Below, in pieces: positions 36,889 through 45,019 of a stretch of 64,000 nucleotides of DNA. Source of the DNA: Claveliimonas ammoniilytica (GTDB lineage Bacteria > Bacillota > Clostridia > Lachnospirales > Lachnospiraceae); contig NZ_JAOQJV010000003.1 in NCBI RefSeq assembly GCF_025567415.1, forward strand, positions 124,001 through 188,000, written 5' to 3'. A model generated the notes under the pieces. That model was not told the DNA's origin and searched no databases. It saw nothing but the letters and a program-made list of their open reading frames with translations. Numbering within the stretch: the first letter of the stretch is position 1; the number at the start of each line of letters is the position of its first letter. Position numbers and translations under genes: made by a program.

Positions 36889-37663
36889 CACCAATCACCT
36901 CCTCTACCAGTTTTTTATAAGCTTCGGCAACACGACCTTTCGGATCGTGTTTATAAATACTTACTCCCTCAGCACTCGTCTCTGCTGCCCTTATCGAAAA
37001 CGGGATTGCAGTCTTGAAAATATTGATATATTCGCCATAATTATCATGAAGCAACTCTATAATCTCTTTTGAAAAATTCGTTCTTCGATCTACCATGGTA
37101 AGTAAGATTCCGTCAATCTGAAGCTTTCGATTTATCTGCTTTCTAACTTTATATATGGTCTGCATCAACTGTTCCAATCCTTTAACAGGAAGATAATGTG
37201 CCATAACCGGAATGATAACCGAATCAGCTGCTGCAAGAGCATTTACAGTAAGCATTCCTAGCGATGGCATATTATCAATCAGGATATAATCATATTCTGG
37301 CGAAATTGTCTTGATAAACTGTTTTAACACATATTCTCTGCTCATAACATTTACCAGACTAACTTCTACCCCAGACAGTTCAATATTTGCCGGAAGAATG
37401 TCCATTCCCTCTTCATGGTGAAGAATTCCATATCCTTCTGATAATTCAAGACCATTCATTTCACAATGAAGAATTGTCGCTACTGTTATTTCTAATTCAT
37501 CTGGATTCTGATATCCAAGACTTTCTGTTAAACTTCCCTGTGGATCAAAATCTATTGCCAGAACTTTATATCCTTTTTTTACCAATCCGATTCCTAAATT
37601 CACACAGGAAGTTGACTTTGCGACACCACCTTTTTGATTGACTATTGCTATAACTTTTGCCAT
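36869..37663 (-). CDS. parA: ParA/Soj-like partition ATPase
   Basis: A 264-residue Walker-type ATPase: deviant Walker A in IVNQKGGVAKSTSCVNLG, Walker A' LAIDFDPQGSLTESLG, Walker B DYILIDNMPSLGMLTVNAL, and PVMAHYLPVKGLEQL. It lacks the long N-terminal DNA-binding arm of plasmid P1-type ParA, so it is of the short Soj/ICE type. It starts 2 nt past the upstream unknown gene and overlaps parB, forming the element's first operon. Confidence 0.93.
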   Translation of the reverse strand: MAKVIAIVNQKGGVAKSTSCVNLGIGLVKKGYKVLAIDFDPQGSLTESLGYQNPDELEITVATILHCEMNGLELSEGYGILHHEEGMDILPANIELSGVEVSLVNVMSREYVLKQFIKTISPEYDYILIDNMPSLGMLTVNALAAADSVIIPVMAHYLPVKGLEQLMQTIYKVRKQINRKLQIDGILLTMVDRRTNFSKEIIELLHDNYGEYINIFKTAIPFSIRAAETSAEGVSIYKHDPKGRVAEAYKKLVEEVIGDGSERK

Positions 37664-37665
37664 CT

Positions 37666-38412
37666 CTATTTCCTCCCGATTCGTAATGTATGTTTTGAAA
37701 CTGCTTTTTCTGCCTTTTTCTGATTTTCAGCCTGCAATGTTAAATCATGCGTCTTTATCAGCAATGCCTCAAATCTTTCTTTTTCTTCCTGCTGTTCGTG
37801 TGCTGTCAAATCCGTTTCCAAATTCGTTTTTTGTGAAACGCTCAACTTATTTCTAATATTATATGTGTCATATCTTCTTCTAATGCAATTCGCTTCTACA
37901 CCGGACAGTGTAACCAGCTCTGACCAGGAAGACACTTTACATCTTCTTGCAATCGTTCCCCATGATGGTGTTTCTGGATTTCTACAAGCATCATATATTT
38001 TTGACGTTGCCGGTTGTATCCGTTCAAATTCATTTTTAAATATTTCCAGAAAATCATATTGATCATCCACACACCTTGTTCCATGACGTCCAATCCTTAC
38101 GTATTCCATCTCACCATAATAATCATTTAGAAATTCTCTGGCTGTTTTTCCAAAAAGCTTTTCAAAGACCATATGGCTTGGTAGCTCTTTATGGCTGTCA
38201 CACTCTTTTATTCTCGGTGGTATACCATTATGAGATTCTGTCCATTCATCTAATGCTTCATATACACTGGCTGCATCCCATCTATCCAATGGCGTGGAAG
38301 AATATTTTTTTAGTGCCTGTATCACTTCCACAACTTCCTCCGTCTGTGGCAGACATTGCAGTAATTCGATTGCCTTGGGTATGGCTTTTCTTCTTGTCAT
38401 AATTCTTGCCAT
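37666..38412 (-). CDS. First ICE gene, unknown protein with HNH-associated-repeat-like segment
   Basis: A 248-residue basic protein. The segment from 'YEALDEWTESHNGIPPRIKE' through 'ELPSHMVFEKLFGKTAREFL' resembles the small helical repeat that accompanies homing endonucleases (pattern: G-x-P, then LPS-x-x-x-x-x-x-FG), and 'PSWGTIARRCKVSSWSELVTLSG' looks like a second, more diverged copy or a helix-turn-helix. There is no HNH catalytic motif. It starts after AAAGGAGG, is co-transcribed with parAB, and is the gene closest to the chromosome junction, so it could be a DNA-binding regulator or a centromere protein (inference). Confidence 0.6.
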   Translation of the reverse strand: MARIMTRRKAIPKAIELLQCLPQTEEVVEVIQALKKYSSTPLDRWDAASVYEALDEWTESHNGIPPRIKECDSHKELPSHMVFEKLFGKTAREFLNDYYGEMEYVRIGRHGTRCVDDQYDFLEIFKNEFERIQPATSKIYDACRNPETPSWGTIARRCKVSSWSELVTLSGVEANCIRRRYDTYNIRNKLSVSQKTNLETDLTAHEQQEEKERFEALLIKTHDLTLQAENQKKAEKAVSKHTLRIGRK

Positions 38413-38464
38413 AAAAAAACCTCCTTTGAATGGTCATCATCTCATTCAAGAAGGTTCCTATCAG

Positions 38465-38483
38465 AAACAATTCCGAATTGTTT
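38465..38483. promoter_or_regulatory. Palindromic operator candidate upstream of the par operon
   Basis: AAACAATTC and GAATTGTTT form a perfect 9-bp inverted repeat around one base, 53 bp upstream of the first ICE gene. On the minus strand it overlaps a TTGAAA sequence that could be a -35 box. It fits a ParB/ParA-type or repressor operator; the binding factor is unknown. Confidence 0.45.
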
Positions 38484-38486
38484 TCA

Positions 38487-38522
38487 ATATCTTATCTATA
38501 CTGTTATTTCAACATAAGATAT
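38487..38522. repeat. 9-bp inverted repeat with 18-bp spacer near the ICE right end
   Basis: ATATCTTAT at 38487-38495 and ATAAGATAT at 38514-38522 are perfect inverted repeats. Together with the palindrome at 38465 they fill the non-coding end of the element, as recombinase arm sites or partition sites would. Confidence 0.4.
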
Positions 38523-38612
38523 CGAAATGTACATCTGACAGCACTGTTTTTTTATCCAATGCCTTTATCAGAAATCCCTTATTTTAAGGCTTTTCCGGTC
38601 GTTTCCTTTATC

Positions 38613-38849
38613 TTACTCTATTGGTACTGCATAGGTACTGAATTTCACATTGTATGTAATATCGAATTTCTCAATTGCCTTCAACAGTCCGATGCTTCCA
38701 ATCTGAAACAGATCGTCTGCTTCCGCGCCACGGTTAAAGAACCTTCTTACCACGCACCACACAAGTCCCACATTTTCCTCTACAAGCTGTGCCTTCGCCT
38801 GTTCATCCCCCTGGTGAGTCTTCTGAATCAGAGCGATTGTGTGGTCCAT
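38613..38849 (-). pseudogene. spoIIAC: Sigma-F gene (spoIIAC) 5' fragment, cut by the ICE
   Basis: The frame starts like every SpoIIAC, with region 2 of a sporulation sigma factor: a start overlapping spoIIAB, AQLVEENVGLVWCVVRRF, EADDLFQIGSIGLLKAIEKFD, KFSTYAVP. Native sigma-F proteins continue (IMGEIKRF...) for about 160 more residues with regions 3 and 4. Here the frame reads only I-E-stop after YAVP and the sequence becomes element DNA. So about one third of sigma-F is present and the -35-binding domain is absent. The missing 3' part should lie left of the window, past the other ICE end. An AGGGAG-type ribosome-binding site precedes the ATG. Confidence 0.9.
38621..38642. other. ICE right attachment junction in spoIIAC
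   Basis: The coding match to sigma-F ends at codons S-T-Y-A-V-P. The DNA there carries a 7-bp direct repeat, CAGTACC twice at 11-bp spacing on the minus strand (plus strand 38623-38629 and 38634-38640). The crossover should be within or just beside it. The exact core needs the left end. Confidence 0.65.
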
Positions 38850-39298
38850 AATTCCCTGCCTCTCCCTATAATTTTCTTCATGCGGACGATAGTGCCCTTA
38901 CCCGGTTCCGACTCTACCTGCACTTCATCCATAAAGGCTTCCATAAATGAAAAGCCCATGCCGGACCGTTCTAACTCTGGTCTGGTGGTATAGAGCGGTT
39001 CCATTGCTTTTTTCACATCTGGGATTCCCACGCCCCGATCGGAGATTTCCAGATGCAGTGTCCTGCCTTCAATCCCCGCATAGATCTGCACCTTATTCAC
39101 ATGATTTTCATACCCATGAATGATTGCGTTGGTCACAGCCTCAGACACTGCTGTCTTCACATCAGAGACCTCTTCCAGCGTAGGGTTCAGCTGCGTCATA
39201 AAGGACGCTACTGTCACTCTGGCAAATGCCTCATTTGCGGAACGGCTGTCAAATTCCAGTTTCATCTCATTTGTCATTCCATTTACGATTTCTTTCAT
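38828..39298 (-). CDS. spoIIAB: Anti-sigma-F factor / serine kinase SpoIIAB
   Basis: A 156-residue GHKL-fold kinase that binds and inhibits sigma-F in the predivisional cell and phosphorylates SpoIIAA. Visible motifs are the N box TAVSEAVTNAIIHGYEN, ISDRGVGIPDVKKAMEPL (G1) and RSGMGFSFMEAFMD (G2). The start was set at the ATG right after the spoIIAA stop, which has GAGGAGG inside the end of spoIIAA; the longer frame is unlikely. It overlaps spoIIAC by 22 nt. The gene appears intact, while its target sigma factor is interrupted. Confidence 0.95.
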   Translation of the reverse strand: MKEIVNGMTNEMKLEFDSRSANEAFARVTVASFMTQLNPTLEEVSDVKTAVSEAVTNAIIHGYENHVNKVQIYAGIEGRTLHLEISDRGVGIPDVKKAMEPLYTTRPELERSGMGFSFMEAFMDEVQVESEPGKGTIVRMKKIIGRGRELWTTQSL

Positions 39299-39299
39299 C

Positions 39300-39611
39300 T
39301 TACTTTTCCTCCTCATATATCTGCATAATCTTAGCCGCTCCTGACATTTTCAGTATCTTTTTGATCCGTTCGCTGGTATGCGCCGCCCAAACTTCTCCGC
39401 CAAACATACACACCTTCTTATACCTTCCCATAATGACTCCGATTCCGGAACTGTCGCAGAACTCCGTTCCTGCAAAGTCAAAGATTACATACCGGATATG
39501 CCCCCGCTCAATAAGACGGTCCGCTTCTCTTTTGATTTCCTCTGCGCTGTGATGATCCAGATCCTTCGGAAGATAAATAGTCAGGTAATTCTCCTGCACT
39601 TCAAATTTCAT
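39300..39611 (-). CDS. spoIIAA: Anti-sigma-F factor antagonist SpoIIAA
   Basis: A 103-residue STAS-domain protein. The phosphorylatable Ser is in DFAGTEFCDSSGIGVIMGRY, the classic DSSG site. In its unphosphorylated form it frees sigma-F from SpoIIAB in the forespore. RBS AAAGGGG lies upstream and the stop overlaps the spoIIAB ribosome-binding region. First gene of the spoIIA operon. Confidence 0.95.
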   Translation of the reverse strand: MKFEVQENYLTIYLPKDLDHHSAEEIKREADRLIERGHIRYVIFDFAGTEFCDSSGIGVIMGRYKKVCMFGGEVWAAHTSERIKKILKMSGAAKIMQIYEEEK

Positions 39612-39629
39612 AGTTTCAACCCCTTTACT

Positions 39630-39658
39630 TAATTCTCCCTGCTAAACAACAAATCACC
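39630..39658 (-). promoter_or_regulatory. Candidate sigma-H promoter of spoIIA
   Basis: On the minus strand GGAGAATTA (39638-39630) fits the sigma-H -10 pattern RnnGAATww exactly. A weak -35 candidate, GGTGATTTG, lies about 11 bp upstream. The start site would be some 15-20 nt before the spoIIAA ATG. spoIIA is sigma-H dependent in other spore formers. Confidence 0.4.
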
Positions 39659-39714
39659 AGAAGTGCCAAAAGGCACATTCTGAGATTGTAAGCGGTCGTC
39701 AAGGTCCTGAGCCC

Positions 39715-39772
39715 GCTCGGACTTTGACTCGTCGCGCATAATCGAGTAAACCAACACCTACTCGACGTGCAA
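39715..39772. other. Structured intergenic segment between spoIIA and the TPR gene
   Basis: The roughly 317-bp gap 39612-39928 holds no credible gene. Within it TCGAGTA and TACTCGA (39753-39759 and 39770-39776) form a perfect 7-bp stem around a 10-nt loop, extended by a GCGC/GTGC wobble stem. There is no U-tract. It abuts the 81-bp repeat. It may be part of a small structured RNA or just degenerate repeat DNA. Confidence 0.3.
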
Positions 39773-39784
39773 TCAATGTCATCT

Positions 39785-39865
39785 CGCCTGTCGGCTCGAT
39801 GAACATTGGCCGCCATATAGAAATTCGTGCAAGCACGATTTCTGCATAGCGGCTTATTGCACAAA
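39785..39865. repeat. 81-bp dispersed hairpin repeat, copy 1
   Basis: Matches 62442-62522 at 77 of 81 positions in the same orientation. The core is an imperfect hairpin: GCCGC and GCGGC outside, AGAAAT/ATTTCT in the middle, CGTGC/GCACG next to a two-base AA loop. It has no ORF. It lies between the TPR gene end and the spoIIA promoter. Confidence 0.8.
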
Positions 39866-39928
39866 AAGAAGAACAGGTGCATTACCCATTCTTCTCTTTC
39901 GTATTGTTCTTATTCTTTTGTGTTCTAT

Positions 39929-41290
39929 TTATTCTTCTGCGTCATCTGAGCTACTCTTCTTACTGCTTCCTGATGTATCCGACTCCGAATCAGATTCTCC
40001 CAGATCTGATGTATCTACATTCGGATAATCTTTATCCAATTTGTCTTTCCAGGTATTTGCATTATCCGTATCTCCAGTCTTGTCATATGCCTTATAAAGC
40101 AGATATACGGCCTTGCCATCACTGTATCCTTCATCAAATCCGACAAGCACTTCAAGGTCACTGATCGTAGTACTGTAGTTTGCCACCTCGTATGCCTGTA
40201 GTGCTTCGGTATATAATGCATCTGCATATCTCGGATAAATGCTGTCCGTCATCTCCTCATAACGGCTCTTTCCAAGTGTTCCCAACGCATCTGGATTAAC
40301 ATTCTTCAGTGAATCTACCATAGCAGAATCTTTCATATCGCTCTGCAGATAATGTGAATACATCTCCATCACGATCTCGTAGCTTTCCTTTGTAGACGCT
40401 GCTGTCTGCTGTGCATTTTCGCTCTCTTCGCTGGACGCCCGGTAACTCTCCAGTTCTGTCTTCAGTGCGCTGATCTGTGCTTCCTCTTCTGCAATCTTGT
40501 CGCTGAATGCTGTCACCTGCTTATTGGTCTTCTGAGAGGTCGATTTGTTGACCGCCGGCATGATTAAGAACCACATCACCGCAACACCAACTGTCAGACC
40601 AATCAAGATATTAATAAATGTCATGCGACCGCTATTATCCTTTAATGCTGATGCGGGCTGAATGATAGTATCATTGCCCACATTATAAGTGACGGTCTGT
40701 GACTTTTCATCCTTTTTGACTGCCTCTGCTGCTTCTTTGCGCATCTTACCATTGGTCAGCTCATGCATATAACGGAGCGTGATCTCGTTGGTCGTATCCA
40801 ACTTGCGTGCTTCCTTCAGCACATGTCTTGCCCTGCTGTACTGCTCAGTGTGCAGATACAATAATGCCAGAAGCTGATATGCTCTCAGGAATCCCGGAAA
40901 TGCTGCTACTACCTGCTTTAACTGGATGATAGCCATATCTTCTCCGCCCTGCTCGCAGTAGACCAGACTCTGGTTGTATTTACGGATCGCCTGGTTGATC
41001 GTATCCAGATCCGCCGGACTCTTCTGTATCTTCTGTATATAATAATTGGCAATATTATCCTTTGGTCTGAGATTCTTGCTTAAGATCCATTCAACCAGTG
41101 CTTCCCCCACTTCTCCTCTGCCGTAATAGACCAGACCGAGGAGATTCCTTGCCGCAATATTTTCACTGTTAAACTGCAGACTCTTCTTCAGCGATGTGAC
41201 TGCTCCCGTCATATCACGGATCTTCGCCTTCTTAAGTCCGTCATTGTACCAGTAATTGGACTGATAGACTACTTTCTGTGTATACTCCAT
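39929..41290 (-). CDS. TPR-repeat membrane protein
   Basis: A 453-residue protein with tetratricopeptide helices from residue 10 to 190 (AVTSLKKSLQFNSENIAARNLLG, LRAYQLLALLYLHTEQYSRA), a single membrane helix near 230 (FINILIGLTVGVAVMWFLIM), then a coiled coil (KIAEEEAQISALKTELESY) and further TPR-like helices outside the membrane, ending in a Ser/Asp-rich tail. TPRs on both sides of one membrane helix suggest a scaffold linking cytoplasmic and cell-wall partners. It is the last gene of the valS operon. No family-specific function is known to me. Confidence 0.8.
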   Translation of the reverse strand: MEYTQKVVYQSNYWYNDGLKKAKIRDMTGAVTSLKKSLQFNSENIAARNLLGLVYYGRGEVGEALVEWILSKNLRPKDNIANYYIQKIQKSPADLDTINQAIRKYNQSLVYCEQGGEDMAIIQLKQVVAAFPGFLRAYQLLALLYLHTEQYSRARHVLKEARKLDTTNEITLRYMHELTNGKMRKEAAEAVKKDEKSQTVTYNVGNDTIIQPASALKDNSGRMTFINILIGLTVGVAVMWFLIMPAVNKSTSQKTNKQVTAFSDKIAEEEAQISALKTELESYRASSEESENAQQTAASTKESYEIVMEMYSHYLQSDMKDSAMVDSLKNVNPDALGTLGKSRYEEMTDSIYPRYADALYTEALQAYEVANYSTTISDLEVLVGFDEGYSDGKAVYLLYKAYDKTGDTDNANTWKDKLDKDYPNVDTSDLGESDSESDTSGSSKKSSSDDAEE

Positions 41291-41307
41291 ATAATCCCCA
41301 TAACCTT

Positions 41308-41442
41308 TTACTTCGTTTGTTCGATAACTTCTCTCAGAAGATCAGTCATATCAGCAAGATCTTCCTGATAAACTGCATCCTCAATATCTTCTACTTCCAG
41401 ACATGGTTGGAATTTCTTCAACTCTTCTTCAAAATTAAGCAT
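41308..41442 (-). CDS. Small acidic 44-residue ORF in the valS operon
   Basis: An ATG with a strong AAGGAGG site opens a 44-codon frame ending 17 nt before the TPR gene. The product is acidic and helical (NFEEELKKFQPCLEVEDIED, ADMTDLLREVIEQ) with one Cys. Similar short acidic proteins sit beside folC/TPR genes in Lachnospiraceae in my recollection, but I cannot name a family. Its ribosome-binding site and packing make it a probable gene. Confidence 0.6.
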   Translation of the reverse strand: MLNFEEELKKFQPCLEVEDIEDAVYQEDLADMTDLLREVIEQTK

Positions 41443-41464
41443 CTGTATGTCCTCCTTATCTTCG

Positions 41465-42769
41465 CTAACTGCCAGGCTGTAATATTTCCCTCTTAATCAT
41501 TCCCGCCAGATACAATGATCCCAGACAGTACATCTTTCCTTGTTCTGTTTTACTTTTGACTGCCCTTGTCCATGCGTCTGCGATCTGCTGCTTTGCAAGC
41601 ACAGGACGGTCTGTGTATTTCTCAAATATATGTTTCAGCACCTCTGCCGGCACTCGTCGTCCATCCTCGATCTCGGTAACCACATAGGTCTCTGCCGGTA
41701 CCCGCTCACACAGCTCCCGGATCATGGATTCATATTCTTTATCTTCCACTGCTGAAAATAAGATCACCGATGGTGTCTCTTCGCCCAGTGCCTGTATACT
41801 GTCGCAGAATGCCGTAATGGCACCTGGATTATGTGCTCCGTCCAGATAAATGCCGGGACAGATCTCTTCCATACGGCCATCCCAGTGCACTTCTGCGAGT
41901 GCTCTCTGCCATCGCCCGTACTTCTCCTTCGTTACCGGTTCCCTGCTGATTCCTTCCATCGCTGCAATCGCAACAGAAGCATTCATTGCCTGATAGATCC
42001 CAGAATTAGAAAGCCTCCAGACGATATTATCATCATAAGCATTTACCCTTGAAAAAGCAATACGTTTGTCTGTGATTTCCTGGATTTTGAACGCATGTTT
42101 CGTGATTTCTCTACATTCTGCGCCTTTTGTCTCCGCCTGTCTGCGAATCACTTCTGATGCTTCCGGACTGCTTCCGTCAAACACTAACGGCACATTCTGT
42201 TTGATGATCCCTGCTTTTTCTGCCGCAATCTCTGATATGGTACTGCCAAGATATTTTGTATGGTCGAGACTGATCGATGTAATGACCGTCATCAGTGGCT
42301 TCCCCACCGCATTGGTCGCATCCAGTCTTCCTCCCAGTCCTGTCTCAAGGATTGTATAATCCGGATGTTTTTCAGCAAATACCACCATTCCCATTCCAAA
42401 CAGGAATTCAAAATAGGACGGATGAGCGAAGCCAGCTCCGCTCATCTCGTCTACTGTTGTCTTAACTTTTTCAAATGCTCTCAGGAATTCTTCGTCACTG
42501 ACCGGCTGTCCGTTCAGACAGATCCGCTCATTGATCTTCACCAAATGAGGAGAAGTAAAAAATCCTGTCGTCTTCCCATCTGCTTCCAGCATGGCACGCA
42601 GATAGGCACATACAGATCCTTTGCCATTGGTTCCCGCCACATGGATAATCTTCTGGTCCCTTTCTGGATTACCAAGTCCTCGTAAAAACTCACGCGTATG
42701 TTCCAGTGTATGTTTTTTTGTAAATTTCGGAATCTCCTCTATATAATCGACTGCTTCCTGATACGTCAT
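41465..42769 (-). CDS. folC: Folylpolyglutamate synthase / dihydrofolate synthase
   Basis: A 434-residue Mur-ligase-type enzyme that adds Glu to folates (and perhaps to dihydropteroate). The P-loop is HVAGTNGKGSVCAYLRAML; other family motifs are FTSPHLVKINERI, YTILETGLGGRLDATN, ISLDHTKYLGSTISEIAAEKAGIIK and YLDGAHNPGAI. The start is at MTYQEAV: its AAGGGG site lies in the end of the LTA synthase gene, one base after that stop. The longer in-frame start would overlap and lacks a site. It is co-transcribed with valS. Confidence 0.93.
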   Translation of the reverse strand: MTYQEAVDYIEEIPKFTKKHTLEHTREFLRGLGNPERDQKIIHVAGTNGKGSVCAYLRAMLEADGKTTGFFTSPHLVKINERICLNGQPVSDEEFLRAFEKVKTTVDEMSGAGFAHPSYFEFLFGMGMVVFAEKHPDYTILETGLGGRLDATNAVGKPLMTVITSISLDHTKYLGSTISEIAAEKAGIIKQNVPLVFDGSSPEASEVIRRQAETKGAECREITKHAFKIQEITDKRIAFSRVNAYDDNIVWRLSNSGIYQAMNASVAIAAMEGISREPVTKEKYGRWQRALAEVHWDGRMEEICPGIYLDGAHNPGAITAFCDSIQALGEETPSVILFSAVEDKEYESMIRELCERVPAETYVVTEIEDGRRVPAEVLKHIFEKYTDRPVLAKQQIADAWTRAVKSKTEQGKMYCLGSLYLAGMIKREILQPGS

Positions 42770-42770
42770 G

Positions 42771-45014
42771 TTAATCCCCTTGTTCTTTCGTTGTCTCAAG
42801 CCATGATTTGCCTTCGATGCCGCTTCCGGTATCCGGCTTTTCAATCAACTGTCCATTCTGATATACATACTCATTGGATGTACGGAATACCGTATTGCTT
42901 GATCCCACCTGACTGACCGTGATAATGTCGCCATACTGCAGATCAGAAGTATCCGGCAGTTCAATTCGTGTATTGTTCAGGAATGTACTCTTCTGCTTCT
43001 CACCATTGACATAGACCTTACTGCTCTTGGTAAAGTTCTCACCATACAAACTGTATCCGGTCTCCAGATGCGGTACGATCTCAGACAATGTTACATCCTT
43101 CACGCCCATCTGCATATGTCCTTCCGTGATTGGCGGATTACCATTATAGACATACTGCTTGCCGTACAGAATATCGTACTGCAGGAGTTCCAGGTCGGAC
43201 AGATAATTCTTTGTACCTTTCCGTTCCTGATGGTAATTAAAGATCGTTCCGGAATGGATACCCAGACGTTCAAATACCTCTGACATGATCTGATATGCAG
43301 GAATGTTCTTATCCTGCTGCTCCAGACCAATGTTATCCCAGATTACGTAATTGGTGTTGTACAGGTAACGGCTCTTTAAGTCTTCTGCCTGCAGTCCCAT
43401 GGTCGGCAGATGGTCTCCATAGAATACGATCACTGTCGGTTCGCCACGGTCTTCCACTGCTTTTACCAGATCCCCTGCAAACTTATCCATCTCATAGACC
43501 TGATTCACATAGTATTCCCATTTATTCTTCAGTGCCTCGTTCTCGATTCCCTCAACCTTAATCTTCGGGTCTTCGATGACTTGCTCTTCCGGATAATCAC
43601 CATGTCCCTGTACGCTGATGGTCATTAGGAAATCCTGCTGCTCGGTAGTGTCCATTGCTTCCATCATGTGCTGAATCAGCACTTCATCTTTCGCCCATCC
43701 ATTTGGTGTGGTCTGCAGGATATTCATAAATTCCTTACTGGTAAATGTATCATATCCGGCATTGTTGTATACACGGGCACGGCTATAGAAGTTACCACCG
43801 TTATTATGCAATCCATGAGTTCCATATCCCAATGCGCCCAGTGCTGTTGCCGCACTTTCCGCAGTCTTTTCTTTCAGATAAGTCTTAAATGGATATTCTC
43901 CCGGTCCGAAGAAACGCATATTCATACCGGTCATAACCTCAAACTCGGTATTCGCGGTTCCGGCGCCTACGGATGGCACCTTGAAATATCCGGAAGAATA
44001 ATTCTTATACATCTCATGCAGATTCGGGCATGCATCCTCAGATGTTGTAAAAAATTCTGCCTCATCTACATCAAAATAAGACTCTAACTGCACGAAAATG
44101 ATATTCGGCAGATCATCTGATGCACGGGAGGTCTCATTGACTGTAATCTCACCGTTATTGCTGATTCTCTCCATTTCCTCTTTACTGTAGCCTGTCGGCT
44201 CATCAATGCCTGTGTTAAACACACTGGCCATAAAACAATATGGAAGACCATAATCCTGATAAGCAAATGCAATATTTCCGAAATAGTTAGATACTACACG
44301 CTGATCCAGTGCAATCTGGCTGACGATCAGATATGCTCCGAAGCTGACTCCGATACCGATCACTGCCAGCCATCTGCGAAGCTTACCTGTGTACTGTCCG
44401 CCGCGGCGCCACATGGATATGATCCATACCACAACCGCCACGATACCAACCGCGATCATAATCAGCTCAAATGGATCAAAGTAGTTATTGATCAACTGAA
44501 CTGCGTCCATCGCTACCTTTAAGTCCTGCGCATTAAACGGTGTTACACGCTTGATCAGCATATAGCCGTTGCAGACACCGAGGATCAGCCACAATACACT
44601 TACAATAATTCTGGCAAATACCCGTCGTCGGAACAGATAGACGATTGAAAATGTCGCAAATATCATGAATGCATTATACAGGAACACCAGTGGTGAATTT
44701 ACCATATAATCCCATGCCTGAAACAGAGAATGTCTGGATATGGCTTCGATAACCAGATTGATCACACATGCAAGCAGTGCATGGCACAGGAGTGACAGCC
44801 GGTTCATCCACATATAAACCGGCTTCATCTTTTTCGCAAATGCGCTGTTCCTGCGCTCTTCCAAGATTCGCTCCCTGCGCTCTTTCTTCGCCTTTCTCCA
44901 GGCAATAATGTCTTCTTTTTTCAGGTGCCGGATCTTATAGATTGTCCCCTTAATATCCGGCTTTTTTGGTTTTTTCAGATGTAGCTTAAAATGAAGCTTT
45001 TTCAATTCAATCAC
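42771..45014 (-). CDS. LTA synthase family sulfatase-fold protein
   Basis: A 747-residue polytopic protein: a charged cytoplasmic N-terminus, about five membrane helices (residues 70-240), then an extracellular alkaline-phosphatase-like domain. The catalytic Thr is in VGAGTANTEFEVMTGMN, metal-site residues include LPNIIFVQLESYFD and VIVFYGDHLPTMG, and HNNGGNFYSR is typical. After the catalytic domain a beta-rich C-terminal part (KVYVNGEKQKSTFL, GDIITVSQVGSS) looks Ig-like. It transfers glycerol-phosphate or a similar group to a wall or membrane polymer; the substrate cannot be told. It starts 5 nt after valS and is tightly coupled to folC. Confidence 0.9.
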   Translation of the reverse strand: MIELKKLHFKLHLKKPKKPDIKGTIYKIRHLKKEDIIAWRKAKKERRERILEERRNSAFAKKMKPVYMWMNRLSLLCHALLACVINLVIEAISRHSLFQAWDYMVNSPLVFLYNAFMIFATFSIVYLFRRRVFARIIVSVLWLILGVCNGYMLIKRVTPFNAQDLKVAMDAVQLINNYFDPFELIMIAVGIVAVVVWIISMWRRGGQYTGKLRRWLAVIGIGVSFGAYLIVSQIALDQRVVSNYFGNIAFAYQDYGLPYCFMASVFNTGIDEPTGYSKEEMERISNNGEITVNETSRASDDLPNIIFVQLESYFDVDEAEFFTTSEDACPNLHEMYKNYSSGYFKVPSVGAGTANTEFEVMTGMNMRFFGPGEYPFKTYLKEKTAESAATALGALGYGTHGLHNNGGNFYSRARVYNNAGYDTFTSKEFMNILQTTPNGWAKDEVLIQHMMEAMDTTEQQDFLMTISVQGHGDYPEEQVIEDPKIKVEGIENEALKNKWEYYVNQVYEMDKFAGDLVKAVEDRGEPTVIVFYGDHLPTMGLQAEDLKSRYLYNTNYVIWDNIGLEQQDKNIPAYQIMSEVFERLGIHSGTIFNYHQERKGTKNYLSDLELLQYDILYGKQYVYNGNPPITEGHMQMGVKDVTLSEIVPHLETGYSLYGENFTKSSKVYVNGEKQKSTFLNNTRIELPDTSDLQYGDIITVSQVGSSNTVFRTSNEYVYQNGQLIEKPDTGSGIEGKSWLETTKEQGD

Positions 45015-45019
45015 CTTAC

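Noticed and set aside
38613..38849. A short but functional sigma factor
   Set aside because: Region 2 alone without regions 3 and 4 cannot bind the -35 element; the frame ends two codons after the native sequence.
39625..39882. An 85-codon minus-strand ORF over the 81-bp repeat
   Set aside because: No ribosome-binding site, odd Cys/Arg-rich composition and hairpin DNA; it is better explained as non-coding repeat.
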